Assembly (NCBI GenBank): GCA_905221605.1
Contig: CAJNDS010002497.1
Coordinates: 206,001 to 270,000 of the forward strand
Reading direction: 5' to 3'
DNA: 64,000 bases
From: Symbiodinium natans
Lineage: Eukaryota > Sar > Dinophyceae > Suessiales > Symbiodiniaceae
Shown piece after piece: positions 10,308 to 20,512 of the stretch (the stretch's first letter is position 1; the number at the start of each line of letters is the position of its first letter). The translations under genes were made by a program, and so were the position numbers. The notes under the pieces were generated by a model. That model was not told the DNA's origin, searched no databases, and saw nothing but the letters and a program-made list of their open reading frames with translations.

Positions 10308-11961
10308 AACCCCTCCCAAAAACTTCGAAAACGTAGGCCTATCGAAGTCGTGAGCCCCTAAACTAAGCCCTAAGCCCTAAGCCCTAAACCCTAAACCCTA
10401 AACCCTAAACCCTAAACCCTAAACCCTAAACCCACTAAGGGGCGGTCGCAAGGCCGACGCTTCAAGGCTCAGCCGTCGTACCGGCCAGTGCCAGGTACCT
10501 CGCTCAACATCCCGGGTCCCGAAATCTGTGATGTAGGGTTTAGTTTTTAGGGCTTCGGGTTTAGGGTTTAGATGGACTAAACACTTTGGTTTTGGGTTTA
10601 AGGTTTTATAGGTTTAGGGGGCTGTTCGGTGAACAAACCCTATGGCAACTATGCACGGGTTAACCATTGACAAAAAAGGGTTGCCTCGCATTTGTAGCTA
10701 AGTATGTAGTTCTTGCCCCACTTCTGCATTTGGGGATTAGGCAATTTAGCGGGTTGCGGCTTGCTTTGCTGTCACACAACCCTAAACTCGAAACACTAGA
10801 CCCAAGAGTAACCTAGGAATAAGAAGGGTTCGGGCTTAGGGCTTAGGGCTTAGGGCTTAGGGCTTAGGGCTTAGGGCTTAGGGCTTAGGGCTTAGGGCTT
10901 AGGGCTTAGGGCTTAGGGTTTAGGGTTTAGGGTTTAGGGATTCTGGCGCGCAAGCGAGGGGCCGTTTCGAGTCACGGTCGGAAAGCCGACGGCCAGATCC
11001 GCCTGGCGAAGAGGAACAGCAGCGGGCAAAAGGCTCGGCCGCCTACCTCCCTAAGACCCTCAGACCCTCAAACCCTAAATCCCTAAATCCTAAAACCCTC
11101 AACCCTACAACCCTCAAAAACCCTTAAACCCTCAACCCTAAAACCCTAAACCGTAAGCTAAACCCCAAAACCCCTAATACCCTAAAACCGTAAGACCCAA
11201 AGACCCTAAACCCCAAAACCCCTAATACCCTAAACCCCGGAACCCTTTGCACCTTCACCCCGTTACTAAGCTTCTGCCCACCTCCATGACCTCCGAAAAA
11301 ATTCTGGGTTCGTGGGCTTGTGGGTGTACCGGGGTTCAGGCTGCGGGAATGCTTCAGTAATTCCGAGCGTATGCACCCCAAACCCTAAACCCTAAACCCC
11401 CTACCCGAGGGTTGAGGGTTTAGGGTTCGAAAAGTTCAGTTGCCCCGCTCCTAAAATATGTTTATTGTCATCACTATGATTGTTAGAAGTACGAATATGG
11501 TTTGGGATATATATATATACATATATACATACATATATGCATATGTAAATATGTATATAGGTGCGCAATTTACTGTTATGCCTCTATTTGTTACTTGGAG
11601 TAGCCTTCGTTAAGTCATTATTCATTGTTTGCTCCTTAATATCTCGTTCGTTCCCTCCGGGTTTAGGGTTTAGGGTTTAGGGTTTAGGGTTTAGGGTTTA
11701 GGGTTTAGGGTTTAGGGTTTAGGGTTTAGGGTTTAGGGTGTACTATTGCTAACAGAATCTTGGAAGCCCTGCGTCTTGGAATGTGAGCTTTAGGCGCACA
11801 TCATAAGTCATATGCTGCCATACCAAATCGTAGACACATACCCAATCAGAAGGGGAATCTGCTGTTGGGGCCTCTGGGGTGGGTATCAAACCCTAAACCC
11901 TAAACCCTGAACCCTAAACCCTAAACCCTAAACCCTAAACCCTAAACCCTAAACCCTAAAC
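10308..11961. repeat. ITS mosaic with a TTAGGGC variant array and AT tract
   Basis: Arrays: CCCTAAA 10365-10436, TTAGGGC 10828-10917 turning into TTTAGGG to 10940, degenerate CCCTAAA 11060-11240, TTTAGGG 11659-11740, CCCTAAA 11888-11961. An AT-rich tract (11440-11560) contains TATATA/ACATATAT repeats. Candidate exons: 10440-10494 (+), after CACTAAG and before GTACCT, reading FKAQPSYRPVP; and 10934-11035 (+) after a TTTAGGG array, frame unresolved. Confidence 0.65.
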
Positions 11962-12030
11962 CGGCGCGACCAGTCGGACCTGGGTTCGGTTCGCCAACTC
12001 AAGCCCATCGCGGATGGAGGTGACATGTGC
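11962..12030 (-). CDS. candidate exon with telomeric donor
   Basis: Follows GAAGTGAG (AG|G), reads 23 whole codons including SIRDGLELANRTQVRLVAP, and ends exactly where G|GTTTAGGG begins, so the intron starts inside the (TTTAGGG)n array seen as CCCTAAA at 11888-11961 on the plus strand. No family recognised. Confidence 0.5.
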
Positions 12031-12510
12031 CTCACTTCCCGGGGAATTCTAAAGCTTACTGTTGGCTAGCAGGGAACCTATATTCGACCTATATATACAC
12101 TTTAAGGGATTATAGGGTACCTCATTCCCCCATTCCCGACAAACCAACCGTAAGAAAATGGGAGGTTTGGAGGGGACATCCTTGTAGGTTTGGGGCTCAG
12201 CTCACTGATTGAATACTCAGCTCACCTCTTGCTCGTCTGCAGAGAAAAGCCATCTGCTCTGTCTTTCTCTTCGGGTAGTTTCCTGGTCCCATACGTCAGA
12301 ACCCTTTAAAGAGGGTTCAAGAGACCATGTTCTGGGCCCATGAAACTACCCTTAAACTTTCTAGACCCTAAACCCTAAACCCTAAACCCCTAAGCCCCCA
12401 AATAAAGGCCCTCTCTAAGACCCCTACGGCATCTTGCCAAGAAGGGCCACTGTTGGCTCTATAAAGCCTGAACCCACCAGTCTCAATCAGATGCCAAAGC
12501 TGGTTTATAC

Positions 12511-12600
12511 AGGGTTTATGGTTTAGGGTTTAGCCCTAAACCCTAAATCCCAAACCCTAAATCCTAAACCCTAAACCCTAAACCCTATACCCTAAACCCT
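12511..12600. repeat. inverted telomeric junction (TTTAGGG)n-(CCCTAAA)n
   Basis: G-strand repeats (12511-12533) meet C-strand repeats (from 12534) with no spacer: GGGTTTAGCCCTAAACCC. This head-to-head order is the one expected from joining two telomeric ends. Confidence 0.85.
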
Positions 12601-12890
12601 TACACTCCGAACTTCTACCAATGGGGGGGAGGGGGGGGGAAAGGATTAAGGATGTATGAAGGCAAGTGGCCGACCAGTTCACCGAGGGGTTGAGGAGCAG
12701 CGCCCACCTGACCCTAAACCCTAAACCAAAAAAGCCCTAAACCCTAAACCCTAAACCCTAAACCCTAAGCCCCATCAACACTTGCCCTAAGTAAACGCTA
12801 GAGAGAAGGTTATGCCCGCCACGCATAGGGATGCTCAGGGGTATTGCAGGGTGCTCCATCGTTTCTGTTTGGGGCTGTTAGGATTTGAGT

Positions 12891-12995
12891 TGGGATGTTC
12901 CCCCTTATGCTAACAGTCCTTCATAGGGACTATAATCGGGGGGGGGGGGGGTACTATAATCCCGATTATTAAGGACTGCTAGCATAGAATGAGGC
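12891..12995. mobile_element. foldback MITE, copy 4, with central G-run
   Basis: Starts GGGATGTTCCCCCTTATGC. The CCCCC centre is replaced by a run of ~14 G, and the right arm ends CTGCTAGCATAGAATG without the terminal GGGAACATCCC. Confidence 0.7.
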
Positions 12996-13195
12996 TCAAG
13001 AGTTTAAGGGCTTGTTGTAAGGGTTGAGGGGTTAAGGGGTTAAGGGCTTTGGAGTTTGAAGCCTTGTTTGGGGGATTGCAGCGCACCTAAACACAAAAGC
13101 AGGGTGGGGGCCGAGCTTTTCAGGAGTCGTGCAGACACTTCCGCAATTGCTAAGCCCTACAAATCCTAAAGCCCTAAACCTTGTTTCGCCCTTTT

Positions 13196-13275
13196 TCTAC
13201 AGTCCTTAATAGGGATTATGGGTACCCCCTCTTCGAACCCCGTTTAAGGACGTTAGTATAAGGGGGAACATCCCA
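13196..13275. mobile_element. foldback MITE, copy 5 (left end eroded)
   Basis: Retains CAGTCCTTAATAGGGATTAT, ACCCCCT and a full right end, GTATAAGGGGGAACATCCC. The outer left arm is lost. Confidence 0.65.
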
Positions 13276-14808
13276 ACCTAAACCCCTAACTCCCAAAAAA
13301 CCGTGGCTTAGACTCAAGGCTTGCAGATTTACTGACATACGAAGTTCAGAAATTCAATGTCGAACCTCGAAAGTGTGCTTAAGTCGAATGCTGAGCCGAC
13401 GACCGTCAGACACACACCCAAAAACCTCAAAACCGTGAATCTCGTGCCCAGCGTGCTGCAATATAAAACCACTAGAAACGCGATAAAACACTACGGGTTT
13501 AGGGTTTAGGGTTTAGGGTTTAGGGTTTAGGGGTTAGGGGTTTAGGGGTTTAGGGTTTAGGGACCCTATAAAACCTCAATTCCGATAAGCTCGATACACA
13601 CTATAAATCCAAAAAACTATACACCCTATCAACCCTCTCAACCCGATCAATTCTACACCCCCAGCCCCAAAACCCCAACGAAATTTACTTCTGACCCAAG
13701 AGTAACCCTAAACCCTAAACCCTAAACCCTAAACCCTAAACCCTTTGATTTACAGGGGCTGAGAAGGGAACCGAAGCCCTAAGAAAAGGGAAGGAGGGCT
13801 TCTGGGTCCTAACCCACCCGAAATCCTAACCCCTAAGCCGTAACCCTAAATCCTAAACCCCAAACCCTAAATCCCAAACCCTAAACCCTAAATCCAAAAC
13901 CCTAAACCCTAAACCCTAAACTTCTGACCAGGCCCGGCCTGTCTCCCCGGCCTGCAACCTCAGCCACAACTCTGCTCACAGCCGCCGCGCACTTCGTGCC
14001 CGGAGCCAGGGCCATGAACGCCCAACTCCTAAGGAAAGCGGGTTTGGGTTGGTTGGATCAGGCTAGGGTTTAGGGTTTAGGGTTTAGGGTTTAGGGTTGA
14101 GGGTTGAGGGTTGAGGGTTTAGGATTTAGGGTTTGGGGTTTGGGGTTTCGGATTTCGGGTTCAGGGTTTAGGGCCTCAGGTGCGAGTACGCCCGTCCTGG
14201 GTATATGTTGGGGCAGGGGCCCAAAAACCCTCTTTCAGGAAGGACTACGGTTTAGGGTTTAGGGTTTAGGGTTTAGGGTTTAGGGTTTAGGGTTTAGGGT
14301 TTAGGGTTAGTTTTTGAACTGCAAGCTCTCCTAAAACCTAGCCCTAAGCCCTACAGCCTTAACTCTACAAACCATACCAACGCTATGAAACCCTATGAAG
14401 CCCTATGAAACCCTAGGAAAGCCATGTGAAACCCTTGTGAAACCCTAGGAAACCCTATGAAACCCCCAAGTTCTTTGAAACCGTCACCCCCTAAACCCTA
14501 AACCCTAAACCCTAAACCCTAGACCCTAAACCCTAAACCCTAAACCCTAAACCCTAAAGCCTAAACCCTAAACCCTAAACCCTAAAACCCTAAACCCGAA
14601 ACCCTAAAGTCAGACCTTGGGATCCGAGGGTCCCATCGCCCTGCGTTGCAGAAGCCGAGCACGAAAGCACCAGTGGCGGCTCCTGAGCATGGCACCCAAT
14701 GAGACACCCCCCCCCCCCCCAGCAAAGGGGTTTAGGTTTTAGGGTTTAGGGTTTTGGGGTTTAGGGTTTTAGGGTTTTAGGGTTTAGGGTTTAGGGTTTA
14801 GGGTTTAG

Positions 14809-15226
14809 GGGCCGGGGATGGGGGGAAGAGTTGGAGCCTGCCCCTGACGACGAGAAGTTCATGGCACACATGAGCTCGAAAACTCGTGAGTGGCTGTATA
14901 CCCTAAACCCTAAGTTTTTATGGTCCTTAAGGGAGGGGGGGGGGTTATGTAACCCCAAAGTTCTCTAATACTCCCCATCACTACTGATTACTCCCGAAGG
15001 CCCCGAAGATTCCGAACATTCCCTAGGTACGTACCCCCCATGAACTCCCCTCCCTGAAGGACCCTATGATGAACTCTCAGTGCTCCCAAATGAGGTTTGG
15101 GCTTGGGGCTGCAAGATGCATTACACCAGGAACCGGGCTAGGGTCTGTGACAAGCGTCCTTCAAGGAGCTGAGACGCCTCTATAAGAACGCAGCGCTCCA
15201 AGCAACGCCCCCGTCACCCGCGCCCC

Positions 15227-15257
<31 letters not shown>

Positions 15258-15624
15258 GAAGCTAAAATCGAAGGCCCAAAACGCAAGGCCCTCAAACCCT
15301 AACCCCCTATCCCCCCGAGAAAATTTCTTAGCCCCCAGTGCTGGCAGGAGCTCGTCTGACGCTTCGGCATCTTTGGCCGTGGTCTCCTCCGCACTGGCGC
15401 CTTCGGGTGTAGGGTGCTGGGGCTTAGAGATTTAGGGCTTAGGGTTTATAGGGTTTAGCGGTTTACGGCTTGGGGTTTAGGGTTGAAGAGTTTAGCGGTT
15501 TAAGGTTTAGGGCTTCGGGTTTGGGAGGGGTGGGGGGGGGGGGGGGGTTCTGCTGGTTAGGGTTTAAGGAATCTATGTGGAATCTTCCAAGATCTCTGAA
15601 ACCGTGATCACCACGTGGCTTTGA
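14809..15624 (+). CDS. 3' end of an unidentified gene, candidate exon chain
   Basis: Exon 14809-14885 follows GGGTTTAG (telomeric acceptor), reads EELEPAPDDEKFMAHMSSKT and ends before consensus GTGAGT. Exon 15166-15212 follows TTCAAG (AG|G), reads ELRRLYKNAALQATP and ends before GTCACC. Exon 15339-15408 follows TTAGCCCCCAG in matching phase, reads SSSDASASLAVVSSALAPSG and ends before GTAGGG. Exon 15592-15624 follows TTCCAAG, reads ISETVITTWL and stops at TGA. Phases match from the second exon onward. Joining the first needs one more small exon near 15115. The antisense frame of 15339-15408 is also open, so that exon is the weakest. Confidence 0.45.
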
Positions 15625-15797
15625 AGAGCACGTACCCCGAACCCCTAAACCCTGAAACAACAGTCATTCAGTTACATCTCCCTCTTTGTCTGGGTACATA
15701 CTCTGAAGGCACACCGAAATCAGACTGAATGCTCAGCTCCTCCCAACTCTGCTCAAAAAACCAAAAACAGCTAGGAAAGCACACAAGTAAGTTCGTC
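15625..15797. other. unassigned segment left of the AT-rich element
   Basis: No array, no convincing exon. Base composition already shifts toward AT here, so the true element edge could lie further left. Confidence 0.4.
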
Positions 15798-17280
15798 GTT
15801 ATGATTTGCTCAAATTCGCCGTCACACAATCACCGCATGACCACGAAATTGCGTTTACCACTTAGCCCCCTCACAATCACCACATGACCACGAAATAGCC
15901 GTGTACCACATAGCCACCACAAACAAACCCCCCTAAATCCCGTACTGCCTAAGACATCCCCCAACCAACGAAATATTGCCTGTCAAGGAGAAGATGGCAT
16001 GGCTAATTTATTCTCACTCCTGTTCAACCTCATTCATTAGCACCTAACATGTGACCACTAAAGGCTTGGGTTTCATGGGGGCTTTGTTCACACTTCGTTC
16101 ATGCGCTTATTCATTGGTATTTCAAGCGAGGGCAGCGAACGCGTTTATAATAATAACGCAAGAAAAGAAGTGAACAATTAGCCCGTGCAAAAGACCTCCT
16201 TAACTTACCACTATTTTATGGGTCTTTTGCGAACTCTTGGTCTAACTAACCGCTAGATCCAGGAAAGCTAGGAAATCTACTGTCTTGTTCCCTGTTAATA
16301 GACCTTATAACTCAAAAATAGACTTTTCAATCATCGCCCAGTTCTTTTCTAGTGGTTGCATATGATTATCATTTATCTGATCTCATCTGTGGAATCTCCG
16401 GAACATTCATATCAGTCCTTATAAGAATAGATGAGATTATATCTCCAGAAAACCAAGAACGTCTACACTGTAAGCATTACACTGCGTGGCTTTCTTATGA
16501 TCTCCTTTTTCGTACTGCCTGGCTTGTTTGGAGGGTTTGGAAATTATGTTGCACGCATCTTTCAAGGGTCTCCAGAACTAGTTGCAGAAACCATAGGAAG
16601 CTAACCGACACAAGGACAATATCTACTACTTATCTTGATGAGCATATTGGAAAAGTAGCAGATAATCTATTGCATATACTGCAAACGGCAAAGAAAATAC
16701 TAAAGTTGGATATTGAATGTGTTCATCAGAAAGCTCATCTTGAAGACAACTAAGAATGACCAACAGTGTATTCAAAGATGGATACTCGTGCGAAAGATAT
16801 ATGGATGCGAGATTTCCGTAGTTATCAGAAGAGGCATCCACACAAATAATGAAACAGCACAGTCACACAAGAACCGTTCCACAACAACAACGATAAAGAT
16901 TTTCTTAGGAGCATAAGCATAGACGACTTCCAACAGAATACATTAACAAAACTTATTGCTAACACAGTATTATACAACGGTGCTACAAGTAGGTTCATTG
17001 TTCGCCAATTGGGGAGTTCATACAAGGAGGCCACAAGTAGGTTCATGCGGTGTGAATGGTTTGAGGCGGTGGGTTCTGTGAATTGTGGAGAGGTCTTAGG
17101 CAGTTCGGGATGTGGGGTGGTCATGTGGGGTTTGTTGGAGGTGCCAAAACAGCTGTTTCGTGGTCATGCGGTGATTGTGTGAAGGGGCTAAGTGGTGAAC
17201 CGATATTTCGTGGTCATGTGGTGATTGTGTGAGGGAGCTAAATGGTAAATGGATTGGGGCGAGCTTGGGCAAATCATAAC
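15798..17280. mobile_element. 1.48-kb AT-rich non-autonomous element with long terminal inverted repeats
   Basis: The left end GTTATGATTTG (15798) is mirrored by CAAATCATAAC ending at 17280. Inverted similarity continues ~170 bp inward on each side, to ACTGCCTAAGAC. Each arm contains two copies of CACAATCACCRCATGACCA with CGAAA following, spaced ~60 bp, as in subterminal transposase-binding repeats. The interior is AT-rich and has no supported gene: an open stretch of 134 codons at 16352-16753 lacks an ATG at its 5' end and resembles nothing I know. The element looks like a MITE-type or deleted DNA transposon. A target duplication was not found. Confidence 0.7.
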
Positions 17281-17324
17281 ATTGAAAAAGCACCTCCCTG
17301 AACCCGAGCGAGCCCAAAGCTTGC

Positions 17325-17435
17325 GAGGGTTTAGGGTTTAGGGTTTAGGGTTTAGGGTTTAGGGTTTAGGGTTTAGGGTTTAGGGTTTAGGGTTTAGGGT
17401 TTAGGGTTTAGGGTTTAGGGTTTAGGGTTTAGGGT
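17325..17435 (+). repeat. perfect (TTTAGGG)n array, 15 units
   Basis: Fifteen uninterrupted TTTAGGG units, one of the longest perfect arrays here. It is followed at 17436-17510 by a GC3-rich plus-strand open segment, KILERWLSSLKIGLQAQAG, a possible exon. Confidence 0.95.
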
Positions 17436-17688
17436 GGAAAGGCCTGGAAGCTCGAAGATCTTGGAGAGGTGGCTCAGCAGCCTCAAGATTGGCCTTCAAG
17501 CACAAGCTGGGGGGTGGGGGGAGGGGGGGGGGAGGGGGTGGGTTTTAGAGGTTCAAGTTAGGGTTTCAGGTTTAGGGTTTAGGGTTTAGGGTTTAGGGTA
17601 CTTACCCCTCCCCCTCGACCAAAAATCACGAGAGGCATCTGCAGCAAAGGCATGAAGTGTAACAGCCAGATATAGATCTCTTATACAG

Positions 17689-17763
17689 GGTTCCTCTATC
17701 GCCGAAACCCGACGACGCTACAATCCCACAATGCAGGCTCGGATGTACTTGGAACCGATTCGG
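17689..17763 (+). CDS. candidate exon, unidentified
   Basis: Follows CTTATACAG (AG|G) and ends CGG before GTACAA. Twenty-five whole codons read IAETRRRYNPTMQARMYLEP in phase 0. A second open frame in the same direction makes the phase uncertain. Confidence 0.35.
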
Positions 17764-17882
17764 GTACAACATGTGCGGCCCCTGTCAGGACATTCCGGTG
17801 CTGCATCGAAACCCTAAACCCTAAACCGTAAACCCTAAACCCTAAACCCTAAACCCTGAACCCTAAACCCTAAACCCTAAAC

Positions 17883-17921
17883 CGGCTGCGCAGCGTGCGC
17901 AGATGTCCTCGTCGTCCACCA
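17883..17921 (-). CDS. candidate exon with telomeric donor
   Basis: Follows CTCAAG, reads VDDEDICARCAA and ends G|GTTTAGGG at the edge of the array 17812-17882. The CARC pair hints at a zinc-binding fragment, but 39 bases cannot identify it. Confidence 0.3.
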
Positions 17922-18301
17922 CTTGAGCTCAAGGCTGCCGAAGGCAGCGGTGCAGCAAGTAGCTGCTGCCATACTTGGTCGGGCTGTCATCTCGCTGTCT
18001 TGGTCTGAATGTGTGACCCTAAACCCTAAACCCTAAACCCTAAACCCCAAACCCTAAACCCAATGAAGCCTCGGAGAAAACCCCACTCTGGCCCAACCTT
18101 AGAGACCAAATGAAGCCTTCCTCGAACCAGCTTCAGCCCACCAGAGCCAGTGACCGTCTGCGCCTCTGTAGGCTTAGAGCTTAAAAGTTTAGGGTTTAGG
18201 GTTTAGGGTTTAGGGTTTAGGAGTTTAAGGTTTAGGGTTTAGGAGTTGAGGGTTTAGGAGTTTAGGGTTTAGGAGTTTAGGGTTGAGTCGTTGTGACTTA
18301 C

Positions 18302-18490
18302 TGTTCTTGGGTGTGGCTTTCAAGCGTGCTCTGAGGACGTGGCCACCCTAAACCCTAAACCCTGAACCCTAAACCCTAAACCCTGGTTTTCAAGCGTGCT
18401 CTGAGGACGTGGCCAGGATGTGAAAAAGAGGTCGGCGTAGTCGTTCTTCTCCACCCAGGCGCGCAGCTTCCTGAGCTTCTTGGTAGGTCT
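18302..18490 (-). CDS. exon interrupted by the telomeric insertion
   Basis: The minus-strand frame follows TTAGGGTTCAG and reads PTKKLRKLRAWVEKNDYADL then FFTSWPRPQS in an excellent GC3-biased frame. It then meets the telomeric insertion. Beyond it the duplicated 28 bp resume the same peptide (SWPRPQSTLES) and reach AACA before GTAAGTC, a consensus donor. Before the insertion this was one exon of ~115 bp. Whether the 70-bp insertion is removed by splicing, for example from a GTTTAG donor, or breaks the gene cannot be told from sequence. Confidence 0.5.
18318..18415. repeat. telomeric insertion bracketed by a 28-bp target duplication
   Basis: The 28 bases at 18318-18345 (TTTCAAGCGTG to GACGTGGCCA) recur exactly at 18388-18415. 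Between them lie only 42 bases of CCCTAAA/CCCTGAA repeat plus junction bases. On the minus strand the duplicated sequence is part of the open frame of the exon at 18388-18490. Confidence 0.9.
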
Positions 18491-19230
18491 CTGAACCCTA
18501 AGCCCAACTTATTTGGGGTTTAGGGTTTAGGGTTTAGGGTTAGGGTTTAGGGTTTAGGGCGCACACAAAGAGCGAAGAAATGAGAGCAACAAAGGCATCT
18601 GGCACCCGCTGAAAGAAACAAACCAAGCAGTCCAACCCGACATCCATCATAGAAAACCCTATAGTCTTATAAGCTCTGCAAAATCGAACAACCCATGAAA
18701 CCCACCAAGAACTTCAACTCTAACATGTGAACCGCGAGTCCAGTCCAACCCCTTAACCCGAAACACCTCGGTCAAACCTATCAGCCCCCTCACACATCAC
18801 ACCAAGTAGCAAAACCCTACAAACTCTGCAAAACCCCAAACAATCTGCGCACAAATCCCCATATACCGGATAAAGCCAAACATGAAACCCCACAAACCAG
18901 ACCCTACAACACGGGCCAGAACGCCTAAGCCCTGAAACCCTGAAACCCAAAAAGCCGCAAACCTAGCAACCTCACCCCTAAAGCCACACGCTAAGACCCG
19001 AAGACCCTAAGACCCGAATAATACGCCCATGTCCTGAAACCCTAAAACCCCAAAACCCTAAAGGCCCTGAAGCCCGAACACCGTAAACCCTAACCCCCAA
19101 ACCCTAGACCTCCACCCCTTGCTAAGCTTCTGCCCTCCTCCACGATCTCCGAAAAGTCTCCCGAAACCCTGACCCCTAACCCCGAACCCCAAAACCCAAA
19201 ACCCTAAACCCTAAACCCTAAACCCTACAC

Positions 19231-19315
19231 GGAAACAGCTTAGGCTCGTCTCCAGCTCGGCCAGCACAGGGCGCACAGCCTCTCGCCGGCCTTCTGCGGC
19301 TCGCGCGCATGCCAC
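19231..19315 (-). CDS. candidate exon, unidentified
   Basis: Follows ACCAAAG (AG|G), reads RAAEGRREAVRPVLAELETS then LSCF, and ends before GTGTAGGG at the CCCTAAA array edge. GC3-rich, 85 bases, phase 1 at the end. No partner exon proven. Confidence 0.45.
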
Positions 19316-19487
19316 CTTTGGTTTGTAGGCTTAGGGTTTAGGGTTTAGGGTTTAGGGTTTAGGGTTCAGCATCTCTGGTCCAAGCATTCACTAGTTGAGC
19401 AGCTTTCAAGGCCACAGGGGAATACCCACCCGCCCATTGGGTCCCACACCATTAGGAAAAATATCCAACCTCCTTCTTCTCTAGGCA

Positions 19488-19780
19488 CGTGGTCAACAGA
19501 ATGGATTTGTTAACCACATGTGTCTGTTTCAAGCGGACAAGAAAACCAAACGTGGTCAACAGAATGGATTTGTCAACCACATGTTTCTGTTTCGAGCGGA
19601 CAAGAAAACCAACGTGGTCAACAGAATGGATTTGTTAACCACATGTTTCCATTCGGGAACTTATTCTTTGGAAGCCATCTTGAGTTCTTGAGTCGTTTGA
19701 GGGGCTTCAGGGGCCTCAAAAACAGGCGCGGTCATTCGGGAACTTATTCTTTGGAAGCCATCTTGAATCGACTTTTTTGC
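19488..19780 (+). repeat. tandem ~61-bp repeats plus an 83-bp duplication
   Basis: The block starting CGTGGTCAACAGAATGGATT occurs three times (19489, 19551, 19613). A second block, CATTCGGGAACTTATTCTTT with GGAAGCCATCTTGA, occurs twice (19650 and 19733). Open reading through it is a by-product of repeat length. Confidence 0.85.
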
Positions 19781-19787
19781 GGGGCTC

Positions 19788-19791
19788 CAGG

Positions 19792-19823
<32 letters not shown>

Positions 19824-19974
19824 CGGGGGGGGGGCGGGGTGGGGGGGGGGGGGGGCCGGGGGGGGGGCGGGGGGGGGTGGGGTGGGGGGGCGGTGGGGGT
19901 GGGGGGGGGTGGGGGGGGGTGGGGGTGGGGGGGGGTGGGGGGGGGGGGGGGGGGTGGGGGGGGGGGGGTGGGGG
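19788..19974 (+). repeat. ~185-bp almost pure G tract
   Basis: Poly-G broken only by single T or C bases. It should form G-quadruplexes and probably caused sequencing uncertainty in length. Not coding. Confidence 0.9.
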
Positions 19975-20477
19975 GACCTTGCCCGCTAAATATATGACCT
20001 TGCCCGCTAAATATATGACCTTGCCCGCTAAATATATGACCTTGCCCGCTAAATATATGACCTTGCCCGCTAAATATAGGACCTTGCCCGCTAAATATAG
20101 GACCTTGCCCGCTAAATATAGGACCTTGCCCGCTAAATATAGGACCTTGCCCGCTAAATATATGACCTTGCCCGCTAAATATATGACCTGGCCCGGGCAA
20201 TATATTTAGCGGGCAAGGTCATATATTTAGCGGGCAAGGTCCTATATTTAGCGGGCAAGGTCATATATTTAGCGGGCAAGGTCATATATTTAGTGGGCAA
20301 GGTCGCCCTTTAGCGGGCAAGGTCATATATTTAGTGGGCAAGGTCTTTTTTAGCCAATGGACCTTGCCCACTAAATATATGACCTTGCCCGCTAAATATA
20401 TGACCTTGCCCGCTAAATATATGACCTTGCCCGCTAAATATAGGACCTTGCCCGCTAAATATAGGACCTTGCCCGCA
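19975..20477. repeat. 21-bp satellite in an inverted (direct-inverted-direct) arrangement
   Basis: Unit GACCTTGCCCGCTAAATATAT or ...ATAG. Ten direct copies (19975-20184) lead to a palindromic centre GGCCCGGGC, then about seven inverted copies to 20345, then six direct copies (20363-20477). The array can fold into a long hairpin. Because 21 is a multiple of 3 it reads as a heptapeptide TLPAKYM in one frame, which is not evidence of a protein. Confidence 0.9.
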
Positions 20478-20512
20478 AAGTCATTAACATTTATATTATA
20501 TATGAAAGAGTG

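Larger units (their letters stand above)
12031..14808. repeat. ITS mosaic with foldback elements
   Basis: Arrays: 12365-12390 (C), 12511-12600 (inverted pair), 12714-12772 (C), 13498-13560 (G), 13703-13746 (C), 13820-13922 (C, degenerate), 14065-14160 (G with TTGAGGG), 14248-14310 (G), 14488-14610 (C), 14730-14808 (G). An ~80-bp foldback lies at 12273-12352 and two MITEs at 12891-12995 and 13196-13275. Likely exons: 13955-14031 (-), after CTTTCCTTAG, reading WAFMALAPGTKCAAAVSRVV; and 12672-12715 (+), reading ADQFTEGLRSSAHLT. Confidence 0.65.
17922..19230. repeat. ITS arrays and AAACCC-rich unassigned DNA
   Basis: Arrays at 18015-18062 (C), 18185-18295 (G with GGAGTTTA variants), 18520-18558 (G) and 19200-19228 (C). 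Segment 18590-19190 is C/A-rich with scattered AAACCCTA. Its part 19110-19165 is a diverged copy of 11240-11295 (shared core CTAAGCTTCTGCC). Confidence 0.7.

Noticed and set aside
16352-16753. 134-codon frame in the AT-rich element as a transposase
   Set aside because: No ATG at the 5' end, no DDE or zinc motif, AT-rich codon use. The element is better called non-autonomous.
18302-19315. Joining exon 19231-19315 to 18302-18490 in the frame ending HILATSSEHA and a stop
   Set aside because: Phase fits, but that frame has poor third-position bias compared with the PTKKLRKLRAWVEK frame, which also reaches a consensus donor.
19520-20209. Long open frames through the poly-G tract and the 21-bp satellite (TLPAKYM heptads, poly-glycine or poly-proline)
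   Set aside because: Frame stays open because the repeat unit is a multiple of three and the G tract lacks stops. Composition is non-protein and both strands are open.
19975-20477. CRISPR-like regular repeats
   Set aside because: Units are contiguous with no spacers, include inverted copies, and lie in a eukaryotic genome.
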